Positions 51,983 to 61,860 of a DNA stretch of 64,000 nucleotides are shown piece after piece. Below the pieces are notes generated by a model, which worked only from the letters and a program-made list of their open reading frames with translations, made no database searches and was not told the DNA's origin. How positions within the stretch are numbered: the first letter of the stretch is position 1; every line of letters begins with the position of its first letter. The stretch comes from Acidobacteriota bacterium (GTDB lineage: Bacteria > Acidobacteriota > Thermoanaerobaculia > Thermoanaerobaculales > Thermoanaerobaculaceae). The stretch spans positions 1 to 64,000 of the forward strand of contig JACQZW010000033.1 of NCBI GenBank assembly GCA_016213675.1, given 5' to 3'. The position numbers and the translations under genes were made by a program.

Positions 51983-52806
51983 CACTCCCCTCCCCGCACT
52001 CCTCCGAGGACCTTGCCGGCCGAGGACGGCACCTGGTCGGGCCCGACGGCGAGCAGCGCCCGGACCCGCGCCTCGGCCTCGGCAGCCAGCGTCCGGCGAT
52101 CGGCGTGGGGCGGACGGATCGGCTCCCCGAACGCGACCTCGGCGAGCGCACGACGGTGCGAGGCCAGGCGCAGGATGTGGCCCACGAACGGCTCGCCGCG
52201 GAACCAGCCGACCACGTCGCGGTTGGCGTCGGTGACCGGCTCGCCGTCCAGCTCCAGGTAGCGCACGGCCGCCGGCACCACCGGCACCCCGGCGTCGACA
52301 GCCGACTGGAAAACCCCGGTCCGAAACGGCAGCAGTCCGCGCCCGTCCGTCGAGGTGCCCTCGGGGAAGGCGATGACCGTCGCGCCGGCGACCAGCGCGG
52401 CAGTGACCTGGCCGATGCCGCGGTACCCGGCGCGCTTGTTGTCGCGGTTGATGAAGATCGTCGCGCCGTTCCGCGCCAGCGCGCCGAACATCGGCCAGGT
52501 GCGCATGTCGTGGCGGGCCGCGAAGATCGACGGGAAGAGGCCGCCGACGGTGACGATATCGGCATAACCCTGGTGGTTCGCCACGACGAGCGAGCCGGGC
52601 GGTGGCAGCTCGCCGACGACGCGGGGGTAGATCCCGAGGCAGCGGGCACCGAGCCGCGACCACCCCGAGACCGGAGCGCACGAACGCGCCCACCGGGCCG
52701 GGAAACGGGAGAACACCGCCCGCCACGCACCGCCGACCACGAGCCACGACCCCACCGCGAAGGTCGCGACTCTCCCGTACGCCCTCAACCTGCTCGTCCC
52801 GGCCAC
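51982..52806 (-). CDS. 1-acylglycerol-3-phosphate acyltransferase family protein (PlsC-like)
   Basis: A 274-residue acyltransferase. VVANHQGYAD holds the HX4D catalytic motif, IFINRDNKRAG the second block, VIAFPEGTSTDG the glycerol-phosphate site and VVPAAVRY the fourth block. N-terminal hydrophobic segment (VATFAVGSWLVVGG) anchors it to the membrane. It probably makes phosphatidic acid, or acylates a related lipid. GTG start at 52806. It is divergent from the serine operon across a 259-bp hairpin-rich spacer. Confidence 0.9.
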   Translation of the reverse strand: MAGTSRLRAYGRVATFAVGSWLVVGGAWRAVFSRFPARWARSCAPVSGWSRLGARCLGIYPRVVGELPPPGSLVVANHQGYADIVTVGGLFPSIFAARHDMRTWPMFGALARNGATIFINRDNKRAGYRGIGQVTAALVAGATVIAFPEGTSTDGRGLLPFRTGVFQSAVDAGVPVVPAAVRYLELDGEPVTDANRDVVGWFRGEPFVGHILRLASHRRALAEVAFGEPIRPPHADRRTLAAEAEARVRALLAVGPDQVPSSAGKVLGGVRGGE

Positions 52807-52834
52807 GTCACCCTTCTATCACATTCCCGGCCAC

Positions 52835-52997
52835 CCACCCACCCAGGCTTGCACGTCCACCCGCCCGACCAGGCTTGAAGCCTTGAAGCAAGGACTGGCA
52901 GGGGCCTGAACAGTTCCTGTCTCTGCTTCAAGGCTGGGCGGAGGGGTGGGAGGGCAAGCCTGGGCGGAGGGGCGGGTGTGCAAGCCTGGGTGGGTGG
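52835..52997. repeat. Nested 163-bp palindromic element with perfect 20-bp inverted ends
   Basis: CCACCCACCCAGGCTTGCAC (52835-52854) is the exact inverse of 52978-52997. An inner pair GCCTTGAAGCA (52880-52890) and TGCTTCAAGGC (52924-52934) is also perfect, and AGGACTG/CAGTTCCT nearly pairs at the centre. The whole could fold as one long hairpin. It fills the divergent spacer between plsC and the DUF1015 gene and has no open frame, so it resembles a MITE-like or REP-like element. Confidence 0.85.
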
Positions 52998-53065
52998 AGG
53001 GCCGCTCGTCTTCGTGATAGATTTCACAGTGGTGCGGGCACTCCCCGCGCATCGGAGGCCACTGC

Positions 53066-54304
53066 ATGTCAGACATTCGCCCATTCCGGGCCTTGCGGCC
53101 CCAGCCAGAGCTTGCCTCCAGCGTCGCCGCGCCGCCCTACGACGTGATCAACTCCGAGGAAGCCCGAGCACTCGCGACCGGCAACGCGGCATCGTTCCTC
53201 CACGTCGGCAAGCCCGAGATCGACCTGCCTGCCGACGTCGACCTCTACGACGACCGCGTCTACGCGCAGGGCGTCGCAAACCTCCGCCGGCTCATGGCCG
53301 AGAAGGTCCTCGTCCGCGAGGATCGTCCGGCGCTCTACGTCTACCAGCAGAAGATGGGCGAGCACGTCCAGGCCGGGCTGGTCTGCGCGACCTCGTGCTC
53401 GGAGTACGAGAACGGCCTGATCAAGCGGCACGAGTTCACCCGCAAGGACAAGGAGGACGATCGCACCCGCCACGTCCGCGAGCAGAACGCCAACGCCGAG
53501 CCGGTGTTCTTCACCTATCGCAGGGTCGCGGCGATCGACGCGCTCGTCGATCACGTCCGCCGCACCGGTCCGCTCTACGACCTCGTCACCGACGACGGCA
53601 TCGCCCACACGGTGTGGATCGTGCCTGCCGAGCTGACGCAGCAGTTCGTCAGCGAGTTCGCCGCCGTCCCGGCGCTCTACGTCGCCGACGGCCACCACCG
53701 GACCGCGTCCGCCGCCCGCGTCGGCATCGAGCGCAAGGCGGCGAACCCCCGCCACACCGGCGAGGAGCCCTACAACTACTTCATGGCCGTAGTGTTCCCC
53801 CACGACCAGCTCCGCATCATGGACTACAACCGCGTGGTCAAGGACCTCAACGGCCTGTCGGCCGACCAGTTCCTCGCCCGCCTCGGCGAGAAGTTCACGG
53901 TCGCCCCGACCGACTCGCCCAGGCCGACGGCGCCGCGGCAGTTCGGCATGTACCTCGGCGGCCGCTGGTACCGCGTCGAGGCGAAGCCGGGCACCTACCC
54001 CGCCGGCGACCCCGTTCGCGGCCTCGACGTGTCGATCCTGCAGGAGAACCTGTTGGCGCCCGTGCTCGGCGTCGCCGACCCGCGCACCGACAAGCGCATC
54101 GACTTCGTCGGCGGCATCCGGGGGCTCGGCGAGCTGGAGCGGAGGGTGGCCGGCGGCTGGGCCGTGGCGTTCGCCCTCTTCCCAACCTCCCTCGACCAGC
54201 TCATGTCGGTGGCCGACGCCGGCAAGGTCATGCCTCCGAAGTCGACCTGGTTCGAACCCAAGCTGCGTTCAGGGCTGCTCGTCCGCACCCTGGACACCTG
54301 GTAG
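53066..54304 (+). CDS. DUF1015 family protein linked to serine biosynthesis
   Basis: A 412-residue cytoplasmic protein of DUF1015. Landmarks are FRALRPQPELASSVAAPPYD at the N-terminus, EFTRKDKEDDRTRHVREQNANAEPVFFTY, and YVADGHHRTASA (DGHHR at 208-212), which resembles the GxHR nucleotide-binding motif of ParB/Srx-fold serine kinases. It is followed by serA (34 bp) and serC on the same strand; no serB phosphatase is present. A role in phosphoserine/serine metabolism is therefore inferred from context. GGAGG precedes the ATG by 7 nt. Confidence 0.88.
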   Translation: MSDIRPFRALRPQPELASSVAAPPYDVINSEEARALATGNAASFLHVGKPEIDLPADVDLYDDRVYAQGVANLRRLMAEKVLVREDRPALYVYQQKMGEHVQAGLVCATSCSEYENGLIKRHEFTRKDKEDDRTRHVREQNANAEPVFFTYRRVAAIDALVDHVRRTGPLYDLVTDDGIAHTVWIVPAELTQQFVSEFAAVPALYVADGHHRTASAARVGIERKAANPRHTGEEPYNYFMAVVFPHDQLRIMDYNRVVKDLNGLSADQFLARLGEKFTVAPTDSPRPTAPRQFGMYLGGRWYRVEAKPGTYPAGDPVRGLDVSILQENLLAPVLGVADPRTDKRIDFVGGIRGLGELERRVAGGWAVAFALFPTSLDQLMSVADAGKVMPPKSTWFEPKLRSGLLVRTLDTW

Positions 54305-54338
54305 CGTCGGGGAAAGCCCCCGAGAAAGGAAGGTCGTG

Positions 54339-55217
54339 ATGCTGATCCTGATCTGTGACGCCTTCGACCCATCGCTGCCCAAGCGCCTGGAGCGCTTCGG
54401 CGAGGTGACCGAGGACCAGGCCCGACTGCGCGACGCGCAGGTGGCGCTGGTCCGCTCCAAGACCAAGTGCACGGCCGAGTGGATCGCCCAGGCCCCGAAG
54501 CTCAAGCTCATCATCCGCGGCGGCGTGGGGATCGACAACATCGACGCCAAGGCCGCCAAGGAGAGGGGCATCGAGGTGCGCAACACGCCCAACGCCTCCT
54601 CCGTGGCCGTCGCCGAGCTCGCCTTCGCCCTGATGATCGCCGTCCCCAACCACCTGGTCGAGGCCCACAACGCGCTCAAGCTCGAAGGGAAGTTCCTCAA
54701 GAAGGAGATCAAGCGGACCGAGCTGATGGGCAAGACCCTCGGCCTGGTCGGGATCGGCCGGATCGCCCAAGAGCTCGGCAAGCGCGCCCGCGCCTTCGGG
54801 ATGCGGGTCCTGGCGTTCGATCCGTACGTAAAGTCGTCGGAGGCCGCCATCCTGGTGCCGACGGTGAAGGAGCTCTTCCAGCAGTCCGACTACATCTCGC
54901 TGCACACGCCGCTCACCGACGAGACGCGCGGGATGATCAACCGGGAGAGCATCGCGAACATGAAGAACGGCGTCGTGATCGTCAACACCGGTCGCGGCAA
55001 GTGCATCGTCGAGGAGGACCTCGTCGAGGCGCTGAAGAGCGGCAAGGTCGGCGCTTACGCGACGGACGTCTGGTTCTCCGATCCGCCGGACCCGTCGTGC
55101 CCGTTGCTGGCCGCCCCGAACGTGATCATGACGCCGCACATCGGCGCCAGCTCGAAGGAGAACCTGCTCCGCATCGGCGATGAGGTCGTGGAGCTCCTGG
55201 AGAAGTCGGGCAAGTGA
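54339..55217 (+). CDS. serA: D-3-phosphoglycerate dehydrogenase, short form
   Basis: A 292-residue D-2-hydroxyacid dehydrogenase. LIIRGGVGIDNIDAKAA, the NAD loop LGLVGIGRIAQELGKRARAFG, VIVNTGRGKCIVEEDLVEAL with the catalytic Arg upstream region, and TPHIGASSKEN (catalytic His) are intact. It ends after the catalytic domain, without the ACT or intervening domain of long SerA forms, so feedback by serine through ACT is absent. The neighbours DUF1015 and serC support phosphoglycerate as substrate. ATG at 54339 has an AAGG site; GTG at 54336 is too close. Confidence 0.92.
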   Translation: MLILICDAFDPSLPKRLERFGEVTEDQARLRDAQVALVRSKTKCTAEWIAQAPKLKLIIRGGVGIDNIDAKAAKERGIEVRNTPNASSVAVAELAFALMIAVPNHLVEAHNALKLEGKFLKKEIKRTELMGKTLGLVGIGRIAQELGKRARAFGMRVLAFDPYVKSSEAAILVPTVKELFQQSDYISLHTPLTDETRGMINRESIANMKNGVVIVNTGRGKCIVEEDLVEALKSGKVGAYATDVWFSDPPDPSCPLLAAPNVIMTPHIGASSKENLLRIGDEVVELLEKSGK

Positions 55218-55307
55218 ACCCGTAGGGCGGGCGCCCTCGCCCGCCCCTCGAGCGGGCGGCTGAGGGCAGCCGCCCCACAAAGGTCGATTCAGGCAACGGA
55301 GGTGAAC
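55218..55307. terminator. Two perfect GC hairpins between serA and serC
   Basis: GGGCGGGCG/CGCCCGCCC (55224-55232 with 55237-55245, loop CCCT) and GGGCGGCTG/CAGCCGCCC (55253-55261 with 55266-55274, loop AGGG) stand in tandem. No T-run follows. They may attenuate or process the serA-serC transcript. The serC ribosome site GGAGG lies just after them. Confidence 0.6.
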
Positions 55308-56411
55308 ATGGCCAAGCGAGTGATCAACTTCTACGCGGGTCCGGCGGGGTTGCCGTTGCCCGCCCTCGAGCGCGCCCAGGCGGAGCTGCTCGACTTCGAG
55401 AACACCGGCATGTCGGTGATGGAGATCTCACACCGCTCGAAGGAGTACGAGGCGGTGCACAACGAGGCGATCTCCCTCACCAAGGAGCTTCTCGCCATCC
55501 CGGACAACTACAAGATCATCCTCCTCCAGGGCGGCGGCCACCTGCAGTTCGGCATGCTGCCGATGAACCTGCTCTACAAGGGGCGGAAGGCCGACTACAT
55601 CTGCACCGGCTCGTGGGCCGAGAAGGCCTTCAAGGAGGGCAAAATCGTCGCCGGCGACGACGCCCGCTGCATCGCGACGACCAAGGAGGAGAAGTACGCA
55701 CGCCTGCCGCGCCGGGAGGAGATCAAGGTCAACGCCGACTCGGTGTACGTCCACTTCACCTCGAACAACACCGTCGAGGGTACGCAGTGGCACTCGTTCC
55801 CGGAGACGGGCTCGGTGCCGCTGGTCTGCGACATGTCGTCTGACTTCCTCTGGCGCCCCTTCGACGTCAAGCCGTTCGGCCTGATCTACGCCGGCGCGCA
55901 GAAGAACCTCGGGCCCTCGGGAGTCACCGTCGTGATCATCCGCGAAGACCTCCTCGCGCAGTGCCTCGACAAGGAGCTGCCGAGCTACCTGCGCTACCGC
56001 ATCCACGTCGAGAAGAACTCCCTGTACAACACGCCGCCGACCTTCGGCATCTACATCCTCCGCAACGTCCTCGCCTACAACAAGTCGATCGGCGGCCTGG
56101 CGGCGATCGAGAAGAACAACCGGAAGAAGGGCGAGCTGCTGTACGGCTGCATCGACCGTTACGCGGGGTTCTACAAGCCGTTCGTCACGGTGCCGGGCGA
56201 CCGCTCGCTGATGAACGTCGACTTCTTCCTCCCCACCGAGGAGCTGACGGACGCGTTCGTCAAGGGCGCCAAGGCCGCCGGCATGGTCGGCCTCAAGGGC
56301 TACCGCGACATCGGCGGCATCCGCGTCAGCATGTACAACGCCGTCACCGTCGAGAACATCCAGACGCTCGTGGCGTTCATGGACGACTTCGCGAAGAAGA
56401 ACGCTCAATAG
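55308..56411 (+). CDS. serC: Phosphoserine aminotransferase
   Basis: A 367-residue PLP enzyme of aminotransferase class V. NFYAGPAGLPLPALERAQ, MSVMEISHRSKEYE, LLQGGGHLQFGMLPMNL, VCDMSSDFLWRP and the PLP lysine in YAGAQKNLGPSG (about 197) are standard, as is the C-terminal GLKGYRDIGGIRVSMYNAVT. It converts 3-phosphohydroxypyruvate and glutamate to phosphoserine. The ATG at 55308 has GGAGG 5 nt upstream. It is the last gene of the DUF1015-serA-serC operon. Confidence 0.97.
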   Translation: MAKRVINFYAGPAGLPLPALERAQAELLDFENTGMSVMEISHRSKEYEAVHNEAISLTKELLAIPDNYKIILLQGGGHLQFGMLPMNLLYKGRKADYICTGSWAEKAFKEGKIVAGDDARCIATTKEEKYARLPRREEIKVNADSVYVHFTSNNTVEGTQWHSFPETGSVPLVCDMSSDFLWRPFDVKPFGLIYAGAQKNLGPSGVTVVIIREDLLAQCLDKELPSYLRYRIHVEKNSLYNTPPTFGIYILRNVLAYNKSIGGLAAIEKNNRKKGELLYGCIDRYAGFYKPFVTVPGDRSLMNVDFFLPTEELTDAFVKGAKAAGMVGLKGYRDIGGIRVSMYNAVTVENIQTLVAFMDDFAKKNAQ

Positions 56412-56561
56412 TGCGAAGCCGCCTCGTGCTCCCTCTCCCGCGCGCGGGAGAGGGCCAGGGGTGAGGGTCCCCAAGCCCTACGCGAGCCATCTCAGTGCGA
56501 AGCCACCTCATTCCCCCCTCTCCCACTGGCGGGAGAGGGACGGGGTGAGGGTCCCCAAGCC
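56411..56561. repeat. Tandem pair of CCCTCTCCC hairpin repeats (84-bp period) after serC
   Basis: Copy one 56411-56477 and copy two 56495-56561 both run from GTGCGAAGCC to CCCCAAGCC. Each contains a perfect 9-bp stem CCCTCTCCC/GGGAGAGGG (56431-56439 with 56446-56454; 56516-56524 with 56531-56539) and a GGGTGAGGGTCC tail. Copies start at the serC stop codon. This is a REP-like repeat of a kind seen in many high-GC genomes and may act as terminator. Confidence 0.85.
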
Positions 56562-56899
56562 TGCCGCCCACCCACCGGAATCCCGCGGTCCGGCCTCCAT
56601 GACCCGAAGGGCGGAGCGCGGCTCCGCCCTCGTCGCGTTCCGGAACCGAGAGGACTCGTGTCCGCAGGCCAGGGTCCCGCCACGGTCGGTTTCACCACCG
56701 CACCCGGATCACGCCGGGTCGGTCGTGTCGCCTCCGCCGCACCACGTGGCGCGATCCGGCAGGGGCCTGACGCGTTCCGACATTCCACCTCCCCGGCTCC
56801 CGCGGTAGGTTGACCTCGGAGTCGGCTCGGCACCGTCGCGAGAGCGGCACGCCGGGCTCACGCGGGGAGTGGCGGACCGATTCCAAAGGGAGGCTGGCA
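56562..56899. other. 338-bp spacer before the CARDB genes
   Basis: No coding frame, RNA gene or clear promoter boxes can be supported. It separates the serC repeats from the first CARDB gene, whose ribosome site GGGAGG lies at its right end. Confidence 0.5.
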
Positions 56900-58120
56900 A
56901 TGAAACGTCTTCGGTGCGGCTCCTCAGCGGCCGTGGTCGCCGTCCTCTTCTCGGCCTCCGCGAATGCGCTCGGCCCCTTCGAGCCCGACCTGCAGATCCA
57001 GAGCATGTCGGCGCCGGCCTCGGCGGTCGCCGGCGCGGAGATCCAGGTCGCGGTCCGCTTCATCAACCGCGGAGTCGGCGGGGCGGACTCCTTCATGGCC
57101 GAGCTGTGGCTGGAGGAACAGGTCGTCGGACGCCCCCCCCTGGCGACGGCCCGCTGGAGCGTCCGCAACCTCTCGCCGGGCGACGACGTCCTGGAGCGGC
57201 GGATCCTCCGTGTCCCGGCGACCCTGGCGGCCGGGGCCTACTCCCTCCGGGTGTTCGCCGACCGCGACCTCGAGCTCACGGAGAGCGACGAGTCGAACAA
57301 CGTGGCCGTCCGCGCGATCCAGGTCACCGCCGCGCCGCCGGGCTCGACCGCGCCACCGTCGGTCCCGGCCGGCCCGGGCACGATGGTCGCTCCGCCCCGC
57401 GACCTCCGCACCGACCTCGCGGTGGAGTCGATGACGCCAAGCGAGACCTCCGCGCTTCCGGGCGGGCGCGTCACGGTCCAGGCCCGCATCGCCAACCGCG
57501 GCAACACCACGACCGTCGCCAGCTCCGCCTCGCTGGTGCTTCGTCCTCGAACCGGCTCGGCCCAGCTTCTCCAGACAATCGGCGTGCCGCGCCTCCAGGC
57601 GGGCCGGACGCACGCGACCGCCTTCGTGGCCAGCCTCGCCGCCACGGTCGCGCCCGGTGCGTATACCCTGGCCGTCAAGGCAGACTCTGACAACGCGTTC
57701 ACCGAGTCCGACGAGGGGAACAACGAGGCAACGGTCGAGTTCACCGTCGCCGGCCCCGACCTCCAGGGCTGTTCCTCGCTGCGCGTCACCCCCGGCAGCG
57801 TCCGCCCGGGCGGTACGATCGCCATCTACGCCTGCATCCAGAACCTCGGGTCGGCCGAGGCGCCGTCCGTACCCTTCCGACTCGTCCTGTCGGCCTCGCG
57901 CAGGCTCGACAGCCCCAGAGTGCTGCGGCAGTCCGCCGGGGGTGAGCCGCTCGCCATCCGGGGCTTCTTGAACCTCAACTGGAGCAACGTCGTGGTTCCC
58001 GCCGACCTGACGCCCGCCACCTACTACCTCGGCGTCCTCATCGACCCCGACGGCCGCATTGCCGAGGTCAACGAGCGCAACAACACCCACGGCCCGCTGG
58101 CGCTCGAGGTCACCCCCTGA
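56900..58120 (+). CDS. Secreted protein with three CARDB domains
   Basis: A 406-residue exported protein. A signal peptide (RLRCGSSAAVVAVLFSASANA) precedes three CARDB (cell-adhesion-related, Ig-like) domains at about 27-145, 170-290 and 295-405; each ends with the family AdPdn.ItEsdEsNN type motif, here ADRDLELTESDESNN, ADSDNAFTESDEGNN and DPDGRIAEVNERNN. Linkers are Pro/Gly-rich. Acidic DxD/NN ends may bind calcium. Likely a periplasmic or surface protein; no anchor motif is seen. The ATG at 56900 has GGGAGG. Confidence 0.85.
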   Translation: MKRLRCGSSAAVVAVLFSASANALGPFEPDLQIQSMSAPASAVAGAEIQVAVRFINRGVGGADSFMAELWLEEQVVGRPPLATARWSVRNLSPGDDVLERRILRVPATLAAGAYSLRVFADRDLELTESDESNNVAVRAIQVTAAPPGSTAPPSVPAGPGTMVAPPRDLRTDLAVESMTPSETSALPGGRVTVQARIANRGNTTTVASSASLVLRPRTGSAQLLQTIGVPRLQAGRTHATAFVASLAATVAPGAYTLAVKADSDNAFTESDEGNNEATVEFTVAGPDLQGCSSLRVTPGSVRPGGTIAIYACIQNLGSAEAPSVPFRLVLSASRRLDSPRVLRQSAGGEPLAIRGFLNLNWSNVVVPADLTPATYYLGVLIDPDGRIAEVNERNNTHGPLALEVTP

Positions 58121-58132
58121 CGCAGGGAGACG

Positions 58133-58648
58133 ATGCCCATGGACAGCAGACGAGGAGGAGTCGCGAGGACGGGCGTGGCGGTCCTTGCCCTGGCCGCGGC
58201 AGCGCTGGGATTGGCGTCACCCCTCCCCGGCCAGTCCCCGCAACCGCTCCCGGACATCGTCGTCGAGCGCTGGTCCACACCTTCGACTGTCGCCGCCAGC
58301 GGCACGATCACGGTCGTGGTTCACATGGCGAACGCCGGCCGGTCCGCCTCGGCGCCGTTCACGAACGAGCTGCGGCTCGACCGAACGGGAACCGGCGCGA
58401 CTCTCACCCGTCCGGCGCGCTGGGAGACGCCTGCCCTCCAGCCGGGACACACGCTGCGCGCGGAGGTCAGCCTTCCGATCGCGCTTAACGAGCCACCCGG
58501 CGAGTTCGTCCTTCGCGTCCTCGCCGACGTCGACCGGGCCGTCGCGGAGGAGAACGAGCACAACAACCTCGCCGAACGCCGCCTGATCGTCACCGCCCCG
58601 CCTCGTCCCAGTCCGGCCGCGGAAAGGGCGCCACACCCGGGGACGTGA
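58133..58648 (+). CDS. Secreted single-CARDB-domain protein
   Basis: A 171-residue exported protein: signal peptide (TGVAVLALAAAALGLASPLPG), one CARDB domain (about 40-155) ending ADVDRAVAEENEHNN, and a Pro-rich tail. It starts 12 bp after the three-domain protein and is probably co-transcribed and derived from the same repeat unit. The ATG at 58133 has a GGGAG site. Confidence 0.82.
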   Translation: MPMDSRRGGVARTGVAVLALAAAALGLASPLPGQSPQPLPDIVVERWSTPSTVAASGTITVVVHMANAGRSASAPFTNELRLDRTGTGATLTRPARWETPALQPGHTLRAEVSLPIALNEPPGEFVLRVLADVDRAVAEENEHNNLAERRLIVTAPPRPSPAAERAPHPGT

Positions 58649-58668
58649 GGCCGGCGGCCCCGGACCGG

Positions 58669-60969
<2,301 letters not shown>

Positions 60970-61047
60970 CGGATCTCGCAGGACCTTCGAGCTTGTCGCT
61001 CAGTCTAGCGCTCGCGAGCGTCTCGGCGGGAGGGTCCGCGGCGGGTG

Positions 61048-61698
61048 TCAGTCGCCGGGCTGGGCGGGAGGCCTCATCTCGGACGGCGAGACGTGATAGA
61101 AGTCCTTGAACCGCCTCGAGAAGTGAAACGGGTTCGTGAAGCCGAGGCGGCCGGCCACGTCGCCGACCTTCCGTCCCTGCATGAGCATCGCCCGCGCCTC
61201 GCGCATCTTCATTGCCAGGATGAGCTGCCGCGGTGTGCAGGCCAGGGCGAGGCCCAGCCCCCGTTCGAGGGTACGGAGCGACACGCACAGCTCCCAGGCC
61301 AACTGGTGCGGCGTGACGTTCTCCTCGATGCGCTTGTGAATCCGGACGATGGCCTGATCGGCCAGGGACTGCGCCTCGCCGCCGGCGCTCCCGATGAGGC
61401 GCTGCACGTGGGTCGTGCGGCCGTGGAGCACGTCGCCGGACGGGTTCCTGGCCTCGTCCTCGCGCGGGGCTGGCGGCGCGGGCAGGTCGGCTTGGGCGTC
61501 CGCCTCCGGCGCCACGACCGTGGTCTCTGCGGACCGGGCGGCCCTGGTGGACTCGAGGCGCTCGAGCCTTTCGAGCAGCGAGGCGATCTCCCTCCGGTCG
61601 CGAGCCTGCAGCCAGAGCAGCAAGGCGATCACGCCGGCAAGCACGAGCACGAGCACCACCGCAAGCAGGCCGACGCTCGACAGGGCGGTTTCCGGCAT
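61048..61698 (-). CDS. Membrane-anchored AraC-type HTH protein
   Basis: A 216-residue protein combining an N-terminal membrane helix (about 8-30, LLAVVLVLVLAGVIALLLWL), a short coiled segment, a Pro-rich linker, and a C-terminal AraC-type double HTH (about 115-212) with CVSLRTLERGLGLALACTP and VGDVAGRLGFTNPFHFSRRF. There is no sensor domain, unlike soluble AraC proteins. It would bind DNA at the membrane. It is divergent from the winged-helix/TPR gene and 78 bp from the kinase start on the same strand. Confidence 0.88.
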   Translation of the reverse strand: MPETALSSVGLLAVVLVLVLAGVIALLLWLQARDRREIASLLERLERLESTRAARSAETTVVAPEADAQADLPAPPAPREDEARNPSGDVLHGRTTHVQRLIGSAGGEAQSLADQAIVRIHKRIEENVTPHQLAWELCVSLRTLERGLGLALACTPRQLILAMKMREARAMLMQGRKVGDVAGRLGFTNPFHFSRRFKDFYHVSPSEMRPPAQPGD

Positions 61699-61860
61699 TC
61701 GTTCGCTCCCAGGGGACTGCGTTCGGGCTCAAGGATAGCGCGTCCGGAGGCGCCCCGGCCCGCTCCGGGCGCGATTGCCGTCGGGCCCTCGTCTGCCCCG
61801 CCTGCCGCCAGTCCTTCGTGTCCTGAGAAACCCGAACCGCCATGCCGACGTATCCGGGCC

